DNA of 64,000 nucleotides from Pestalotiopsis fici W106-1 (lineage: Eukaryota > Ascomycota > Sordariomycetes > Amphisphaeriales > Sporocadaceae): contig NW_006917094.1 in NCBI RefSeq assembly GCF_000516985.1, forward strand, positions 62,001 through 126,000. Reading direction: 5' to 3'. How positions within the stretch are numbered: position 1 is the stretch's first letter; every line of letters begins with the position of its first letter. The notes under the pieces were generated by a model, which saw only the letters and a program-made list of their open reading frames with translations, was not told where the DNA came from and made no database searches. Positions 58,173 to 64,000 of this stretch are shown here, piece by piece. A program made the position numbers and the translations under genes.

Positions 58173-59285
58173 TTAATCGTCAAATGTTGTCTTCTTCGGT
58201 GCCACTGCTGGCTTTGACGAAGGAGCCCTTTCCTGGGCATTGTCATCGCCATTCTGTTGTCTGGCTGGTTTGTCCTTTCCAAAACGCTTCTTGTACCGGA
58301 CTTGGTCGTCCTCGGCAAACTCAATCTTCAGATCTCGGCCGCGGATCCTGTTCACCCACCATTTCCTCATCTTGAACTTCTTCTCCTCAGCCGGTTCCCC
58401 CTCCTCGCCTCCCTCTTTGCCTTCCCGGAAGTCCTCTTCCGTCTCAATCTCCTCTTTTATCCTGACAAAGCCCTTGACAGCAGATTCAGCAGACTCGATT
58501 TCCTTGAACTTGACCCAACCGTAGCCTTTGCACTTCCCTGAATCCTCAAAGGTAGCCACCTTGACCCAGTCTATAGTGCCGCACTTTTCAAAGTGTGCCC
58601 AAATGTCGTCTTCCGTCGCTTGGAACGGCAAATTGCCAACATAAATCTTTCTGCTGCCTTCAGTCTTCTTGGCCGCTTGTGTCGATGCTGCTGCGGCCTC
58701 TGCTGCCTCCTTTTGTGGTCTACCGTCAAAGTTGGTCGAGTTTTTGATCAGGACGTTACGGCCTTCCAGTTGCGTTTCAGTGAGTGACATGGCTGCAATG
58801 GCGGGTGCCTCGTTATCGAAGTCGACGTACGCAAAACCTCTGTTCTGCGGTTTGCTCTGCTCGCCCTCCCTTGCACGTGCATTCTTGCTTGTCGGTAGGT
58901 TGACTCGTGTAATGTTCTCCTCCTGGATGACGCCGCCCGATGAATCCACCAACCACTTGAAAAGATCGGCTCTGGTCAAGTGGAAGGGCAGGTTGCCAAT
59001 CCAGACACCGTACTCGGAACGCTTTGACTTCTTGTCCTTTCCATCCTTGGTCTTTGCAGAGGGTAGGTCAAGCCCATCGCCATTGTCGCCTTCGTCGTCG
59101 CTGTTGGGCTTTACAGGAAGGGGCTTGCCCTTCTTGAGGAGACGCTTGGCCTTCTTGGAAGGCGGCTCGGGGAGCGACAGGTCTACTTCGATTTCTTCGA
59201 CCTGAGTCTTGCGCTTTTTGGAGTCGGCCGGCTTTGTAGTAGCCGGATCAGGCGACTGTGATCTCTCCGAATCCGAGGACGACAT
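58173..59285 (-). CDS. NOP13: Nop13/Rnp24-type nucleolar RNA-binding protein
   Basis: A single exon of 370 aa. Two RRM domains: RRM1 with RNP2 VWIGNL (94-99) and RNP1 RGFAYVDF (149-156); RRM2 with RNP2 IYVGNL (214-219) and RNP1 KGYGWVKF (253-260). The N-terminus is acidic with Ser/Asp and Lys clusters (KKAKRLLKKGKP), a likely nuclear/nucleolar localisation signal. A charged insert and a WWVNRIRGRDLKIEFAEDDQ segment follow RRM2, and the protein ends in a Lys/Ala-rich tail. This architecture matches yeast Nop13 and S. pombe Rnp24, found in the nucleolus with pre-ribosomal particles. The ATG at 59285 has a clean upstream leader. Confidence 0.9.
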   Translation of the reverse strand: MSSSDSERSQSPDPATTKPADSKKRKTQVEEIEVDLSLPEPPSKKAKRLLKKGKPLPVKPNSDDEGDNGDGLDLPSAKTKDGKDKKSKRSEYGVWIGNLPFHLTRADLFKWLVDSSGGVIQEENITRVNLPTSKNARAREGEQSKPQNRGFAYVDFDNEAPAIAAMSLTETQLEGRNVLIKNSTNFDGRPQKEAAEAAAASTQAAKKTEGSRKIYVGNLPFQATEDDIWAHFEKCGTIDWVKVATFEDSGKCKGYGWVKFKEIESAESAVKGFVRIKEEIETEEDFREGKEGGEEGEPAEEKKFKMRKWWVNRIRGRDLKIEFAEDDQVRYKKRFGKDKPARQQNGDDNAQERAPSSKPAVAPKKTTFDD

Positions 59286-60168
59286 GTTGCTGTGGTGGTT
59301 GAAACTCTAGGAGAAGGAGTAACAATGCCTAGAAAATACCCAGAATTGGACTGGCGAATGCGAATGCATCCATCCTTGCGCGCGCTGGGGGAATTTTTTT
59401 CTGGGCCTGCAGGGTCCGATAAGATATAGATTTATCCACTTTATGCATCGCACCGCGGGGCAGTAACTCAGTAGTTATGCATTACACAAAACGTGACGGC
59501 GTCTCAAGACAGCTTTTGCTTGTTTTGTTCCGCCTTTTCAGCTTTTATGCATGTAATTGAAAGCACCATACTCTGTACTGCTTTTTTAATTGATTTTCCC
59601 AATGGTCTTGCCTTGATCCACAGACCACACATCGCCTACAGTGGCTGCTCAGGTAACTATTGCACATTCATCAAAATCATGGGCAAAGTGAACTTGATTG
59701 AAAGCAATGGAGAGTTCGTGTGATTCCGAGTATTTGTAAGGCGTTGGGAATAATCTATACAACCAGGGAGAATCTTGTCGTTGTTTGTGTTTGACGACAA
59801 CTTGCTACATGTCCAAGTGACTACTGAACATTCTTGACGAACATCTCGTACAGGTTAGCATTATCAGGCATCAGTTGCGTGATAAAATAAATGGTGAAAC
59901 GGGAACTCACTCTTTAGCCACGCAATGGCCTATGACGAGGAAGCCACTCCTTTATGGTGTACATCTGTTTGCGTTCAATGTACTGAAACTAGTCAACTAT
60001 TATACGGCCGACACGTCAACTACTCCAATAGATGCTTGGAACCTGCTCGAGTTTGGCGTTGTACGTGTTATTTCTACAACTGGGTGTTATCGAACGAAGA
60101 ACAATGCTCTTGTAGGACACTGATTCTACAAATTATGGCTTAATGTGCCTATATTCTCTGGGACGGTC
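59286..60168. other. AT-rich spacer upstream of the CorA-like relic
   Basis: About 880 bp. The left part is the NOP13 promoter. The rest shows open fragments in changing frames, with no single gene. It may contain the decayed 5' part of the relic that follows. Confidence 0.45.
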
Positions 60169-61022
60169 ATGATCAATGTAAAGGTTGATGTAAAAGCTAT
60201 ACGCGAGCCTGAATGGTGGGCGCTTATATTCAGCCACTACGGCTCCATATTTGAAGAAAAGCACACAGAGCACCACTATTTTCAACATTCGAGGCAATCC
60301 CAGGCGTTCTGATCCAGATAATGTCTTCTTCATTTCTACCGTACAGCCATCAGGATACACGAAAAGTTCTTATCGAAATTCTGTTTGTACGACTGGTCAA
60401 GGAGAGAGAAGGACCCTCGATTCTCTTGTCTGGCCTCCGTTCTAGAAGATGTTGTCGAGAATGCTTACCATTTCGACCATTACCTCGACGCGGCAACCGC
60501 ATTTTCAATCATGGCAGTTATGGAATGACCAACTGGCGTGATAAGAGACACATACTAAAGAAATGAAGCCAGAGCTGGAATTCCTGCTCGGATGGAGTCT
60601 TTCCGGAATAGTATTGCCAGCTCCTTTTCTCAACTGGCATGTCGGCTAGTACAGGACGTTGATCTAATCAACACATCCAGAAATTTGCGAGAAAGCAAAA
60701 ATATTTGCATGTTGAAGTTCCTGGCTTGCATCATTTTGCCTTTCCTTCCTGCAATGAGCTCGTTAAATACGAACACGACACTCTCTGACCTTGGGCCATT
60801 GCTTTATAACTTTTCGCGCCGTAATTCTCATCTTCTCATCCTTCCGTCAAGGGTCACCTGTTTGTAAAGAAACTAACTGAAGTCAAACTGAAACACAACT
60901 CCAAATGGCTCACATTTACTGCTGTTCATCCCAAGAAGCATGTCTATTGGTATAGGAAGTTCTTATTCATGACTGGTCTTCTTCTGTGGCCAATGATTGA
61001 GGATCTTTCATGGAATGAATGA
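60169..61022 (+). pseudogene. Frameshifted CorA-like membrane-protein relic
   Basis: Successive frames carry pieces of one protein-like sequence interrupted by stops and shifts. Piece 1 (60169-60312) reads EPEWWALIFSHYGSIFEEKH. Piece 2 (about 60330-60528) ends DVVENAYHFDHYLDAATAFS. Piece 3 (about 60611-60867) reads ESKNICMLKFLACIILPF then LSDLGPLLYNF. Piece 4 (60867-61022) reads VYWYRKFLFMTGLLLWPMI. The ESKN-x-x-x-LxxLAxIxLP block followed by a second hydrophobic segment is the C-terminal pattern I associate with fungal CorA-like two-TM proteins. At least three breaks make it non-functional. The patch is AT-rich, consistent with decay or repeat-induced point mutation. The parent gene is not seen in this window. 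Confidence 0.5.
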
Positions 61023-61251
61023 TGGGCGACTTTGGTGAGGACTTTTCGCTTTTAGTTGGCTTTGCTATTGTGACCAGAATCATGTTAATTTTGATGCTCT
61101 GCTTGATTTTCCGGTTAATAGTGAAATATGACATGAAAGGTGATCGCAGGGGCTAGGGCACAGTCTGATACAGCCTACAAATATTCAATTATTTCACATA
61201 TCTGTATTTGTTTTATTATTGCTTCTATCTCGGCCTTGCCATTTTCAAGTC

Positions 61252-62158
61252 CTAATTCACTGGCGCCCAGCCTTGGTCCTCCTTACTTACAATGGTCTCA
61301 TCAATATTTGGAACTTTGTTGGCATTAATTTCATCTCCGTTGGGAAGGTCGTTCTCCTCAGCCCTCGCGACGCCGGCCTCCAGCGAGTCTACTATAGTCG
61401 AAGCCAGATGGCGAGCTGCCAACCTCTTCTTCGCCACGTCGCGCTCAACCTGCACAAACCAGCGGAGGTCCATCAGATTAGCCGCTGCCCGCCACGGCTC
61501 CCGGTCCAGACAGACATAGTTGCCTTCAAAGACAACGATGCGGTGGTGTGGCCGGATCTCAATGTCGTCATCGACGGGGTCCTTGGCGGCGTGGTCGAAT
61601 GAGGGGGCAAAGATGGGTTTTCTGCCCTCCTCGCTATCCAGTGGCGCCCGTAGGAGCTTGACCAGGCTGAGGAAGGACTGCCCGTCAAAGGTGAATTCGG
61701 CGCCTCGACGGGCGTGGGCGTTCATGGCTGGGTCAAAAGTGTCGAGTACTGACCGTGGCCAGTGGTATCCATCCATTGGGCAAAAGGCGGCCACAGGCGT
61801 AGACCCGGGATGTTCCTGCTGTTGCCTTTCATTGAGACGTTCTGTCACCCTCTGGGACAAATTTGTCTTTCCTACCCAAAGGTTTTAGTCTTCGGCTGCA
61901 TCTACTGACGACATTAGGATGTGACGCAAGAGTTGGACAAACCTGATCCTGGAATCCCGCCAATCGCGACCACTGTATTACGTTAGCAAATATTGTAGTA
62001 GAAGAGGAGTGACTGGTTGATGATACATGGCCGAATCGACCTCACTTTTACTTGTATCAAAAAAAGAAAAAAGAAAACTTACTAAAGCGTTGGTTCTTGG
62101 GCATATTCTGGTAGCCCTGCCAGACCTTGTCGACCAACCTGGACACTTGTTCTTCCAT
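61252..62158 (-). CDS. YFH7-like P-loop kinase (uridine kinase/phosphoribulokinase family)
   Basis: Three exons (62158-62083, 61972-61943 and 61871-61252; introns 110 and 71 bp) join in frame to 241 aa; the middle exon is only 30 bp. Splicing creates the Walker A motif GIPGSGKT (31-38), split by the second intron. The characteristic CPMDGYHWPRSVLDTF segment follows near residue 68, then FAPSFDHAAKDP and VVFEGNYVCLD (Walker B-like), WFVQVERDVAKKRLAARH (lid region) and a short acidic tail. The layout resembles yeast YFH7 and pantothenate/uridine kinase relatives, which phosphorylate small hydroxyl metabolites; the substrate is not known. A donor-like GTAAGT near the 3' end (61287) could allow an alternative C-terminus. 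It shares a 476-bp divergent promoter region with the 62635 gene. Confidence 0.88.
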
Positions 62159-62634
62159 TTTTCGTATCAACTGAGATTCAGGACTGAATTCTATCTAGAA
62201 GCTCTGAAACTTTCGAAAACGATTGAGCGATGTTCACAAGTTACAAGTTCACGGTTATTTGGTCGATGAGATCCAGGGCGGCAGGCGCTTTCATCCATGC
62301 TGAGCTCTGGGGAAATATGTATGTAATGAATGCCCCTCAGGCCAACGCAACCCCACTATTGGAAAGCACGAACCCGCCCGCTGATGTCAAGGCCGACAAC
62401 TGAAATGGGGCACCGAAATTTGTGTCCGGTCGTTTCCTACGGGGCCGTCTTTTCTCAGTGGCCATTGAATTTTACTCCTTGTGCTGCCGATCCAATACGC
62501 ATTATTTTGCGGCGTATTCACTGGGAGCAATAGATTGGATAGAAATGATACAAGTCCAGTGACCAACTCGACCAGCAACATAGCGGAAACAATATTGGGG
62601 TATCATCCGCTGAGACAGTCCCGAGAATACCAGC
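62159..62634. promoter_or_regulatory. Divergent promoter region
   Basis: 476 bp between two genes transcribed away from each other (kinase to the left, acidic protein to the right). It must hold both 5' regions. I found no clear named motif. Confidence 0.55.
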
Positions 62635-63213
62635 ATGGCAGACTTCGAGGCAGGTCTGTTCTCCATTTCCATATCGGACGGGGATGATAGCGCCCCCGAA
62701 GCCGCCGAGCCCTCAAAATCCACCGCAAAGGTCCCTGGCTCAGCGCGGATCGCACAGTCGGAGGACGAATTCCAGGCCGTCAAGCAAGGGTATCGCGTGA
62801 AGGTGGAAAACGGAGAGGTGAGTTGATCACATGTCACTCTGTCATTTCTGTCTTGTTGCAACTTTTTACGCGCAACGGTTGTTGTTGGTGCCGCTGTTGT
62901 CGTGGACAAATCAATCTCGTTTGCATAATAAATCTCCCGAATGACTCACTAACAGGGATTGGTGCTGTTTATGTAGCTGTGGAAGGATATCACTTTACCC
63001 TTGGGCGACAAAGTCACAAAGCCCGAGGTACAGGCATTGTTGCACGCTGTTGAGGAGCTCTACTTCTTCAAGAGGTACGATGAGGGGGTTGTGTTCGTGA
63101 GGAGATTGCTCGACGGCGAAGAGGGTTCAAGTGGTGGGCTAGAGGCAGACACCGTCAAACTGCTCAGATATTACCAGAGCAAATGTGAGCAGAGAGCTTC
63201 AGCAAGCGGATAA
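62635..63213 (+). CDS. Small acidic protein, function unknown
   Basis: Two exons (62635-62817 and 62977-63213; intron 159 bp, donor GTGAGT, acceptor TATGTAG) give 139 aa. It begins MADFEAGLFSISISDGDD, is acidic in the first third and carries a FQAVKQGYRVKVENGELW junction across the intron. The second half is helical with LLHAVEELYFFKRYDEGVVF, then VKLLRYYQSKCEQRA, resembling a TPR-like helical hairpin. No TM segment or signal peptide. Helix composition and clean splicing suggest a real conserved small protein, but I do not recognise the family. Confidence 0.75.
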
Positions 63214-63626
63214 AGTCAAATACATCGAACACGTGATACCCAATTTATGATGATAATATACATCCTGATCTAGTTTTGGCAGTCGGAGAAGAGTTGTGAC
63301 ATTATGTGTGTGAAGATCTCTACTCTATGTCTAGTTCTCTATGATGTCGTCCAAATAAAAGGCGGCCAAGCAGGGGCATCAGCAGATGCCGGGAAAATAA
63401 AACCACCAAATCTATCGACTTTTGGTGGGGTATACCGGAACTCCAAACTTTTCTAATCCCTAAATCAAAAATAGGCTGATAACATCTAGAACGCCGTCGC
63501 AAAATGCCCAGTCGTTTTTATGCAGAAAAGATCTTGATGCGTAAGACACACGCGAGTCCCAGTAATGGACTGCCAGAGGTCAAGTGTGCGGGAAATCGTT
63601 TATCGTCGTGATATAATGCGTGACGC
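63214..63626. other. Convergent 3' spacer
   Basis: About 410 bp between the stop codons of the acidic protein gene and the Ups/PRELI gene; 3' UTRs, no gene seen. Confidence 0.7.
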
Positions 63627-64000
63627 CTATAGCGCCTGCTTGGCGCGCTCCTCGGCGAATGCTAACCGGCTCATGGCTAGGACGCACTCGAAACCCTCCT
63701 TGCCCTTGACGGCATTTTCCCTGAACCGCGTGACCAGTGTATCCTCGATGCTGTTCTTGATTCTCTGCCAGCCGCCGCAGAGCGCAGTTATCCTCGCATC
63801 TTGGACGAACTGAGTCTGGTGGGCGTTGAGAGGCTTGTAGACGACGGTTTCTTGGACATTGACGAGGTTGGACATGGTAATGTTCTGCGATACCATGGTG
63901 ACGGTCTTCTCGGCCGGGTTGACGTAGCTGATCTCAAAGACCTGGCTCGTATCCATACCTCCGAGGATGGACTTGATCCACTCGGGAGCGGATTGCTTGC
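63627..64000 (-). CDS. Ups/PRELI-family mitochondrial lipid-transfer protein (partial)
   Basis: The C-terminal 123 codons are present; the 5' end lies beyond the right edge. The sequence runs KQSAPEWIKSILGGMDTSQV, then FEISYVNPAEKTVTMVSQNI, then VQETVVYKPLN and a final helical part GWQRIKNSIEDTLVTRF with GKEGFECVLAMSR. This is the second half of the PRELI/MSF1 domain found in yeast Ups1/Ups2/Ups3. These proteins pair with Mdm35 in the mitochondrial intermembrane space and carry phosphatidic acid (Ups1) or phosphatidylserine (Ups2) between membranes. Which paralogue this is cannot be told from the fragment. An apparent Met (MDTSQV) inside is not the true start because the frame stays open and conserved upstream. 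Confidence 0.9.
   Translation of the reverse strand, partial: KQSAPEWIKSILGGMDTSQVFEISYVNPAEKTVTMVSQNITMSNLVNVQETVVYKPLNAHQTQFVQDARITALCGGWQRIKNSIEDTLVTRFRENAVKGKEGFECVLAMSRLAFAEERAKQAL

Overview
The window is nuclear DNA of a filamentous ascomycete, most likely a Sordariomycete of the Hypocreales. The evidence is many short GT-AG introns (about 47 to 163 bp), single-gene transcription units, UTR-rich intergenic spacers with TAGGTAGGTA-like runs, and filamentous-fungus genes (FluG, WetA, DUF3431, DUF1295, GFA/CENP-V, a CDF zinc transporter). No tRNA, rRNA, CRISPR array or intact transposon was found. I reconstructed 21 protein genes, most on the minus strand, joining exons by reading frame and splice consensus. 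One gene (Ups/PRELI) runs off the right edge.

Layout. 1-21 kb: a GH3 beta-glucosidase with a PA14 insert and no signal peptide, a vacuolar-type ZRC1 zinc transporter, a large AT-hook/BRCT chromatin protein, and a GPI-anchored lysophospholipase, separated by long spacers. 21-31 kb: a caspase-fold protein that appears to have lost both catalytic residues, a small HsbA-like protein, a DUF1295 (steroid-reductase-like) membrane protein, and a zinc-binding GFA/CENP-V protein. 32-43 kb: an F-box/2EXR-like protein, Mediator subunit Med8, choline sulfatase (with a hidden C-terminal exon), the PQ-loop protein MPDU1, and a DUF3431 type II membrane protein. 45-59 kb: the conidiation regulator WetA, an unrecognised 350-aa protein, a small Cys-rich protein, FluG (amidohydrolase fused to glutamine synthetase I) and the nucleolar RNA-binding protein Nop13. 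60-64 kb: a frameshifted CorA-like membrane-protein relic in an AT-rich patch, a YFH7-like P-loop kinase, a small conserved-looking acidic protein, and the partial Ups/PRELI lipid-transfer protein.

There is no clear biosynthetic or defence cluster. The main theme is the proximity of two asexual-development regulators, WetA and FluG, about 7.7 kb apart on the same strand with two unrecognised genes between them. The best candidates for something new are the inactive caspase-like protein with its N-terminal Cys motif, the small HsbA-like gene with a possible upstream signal-peptide exon, and the two orphan genes between wetA and fluG. The exon models come from reading the sequence; none has been tested against transcripts.
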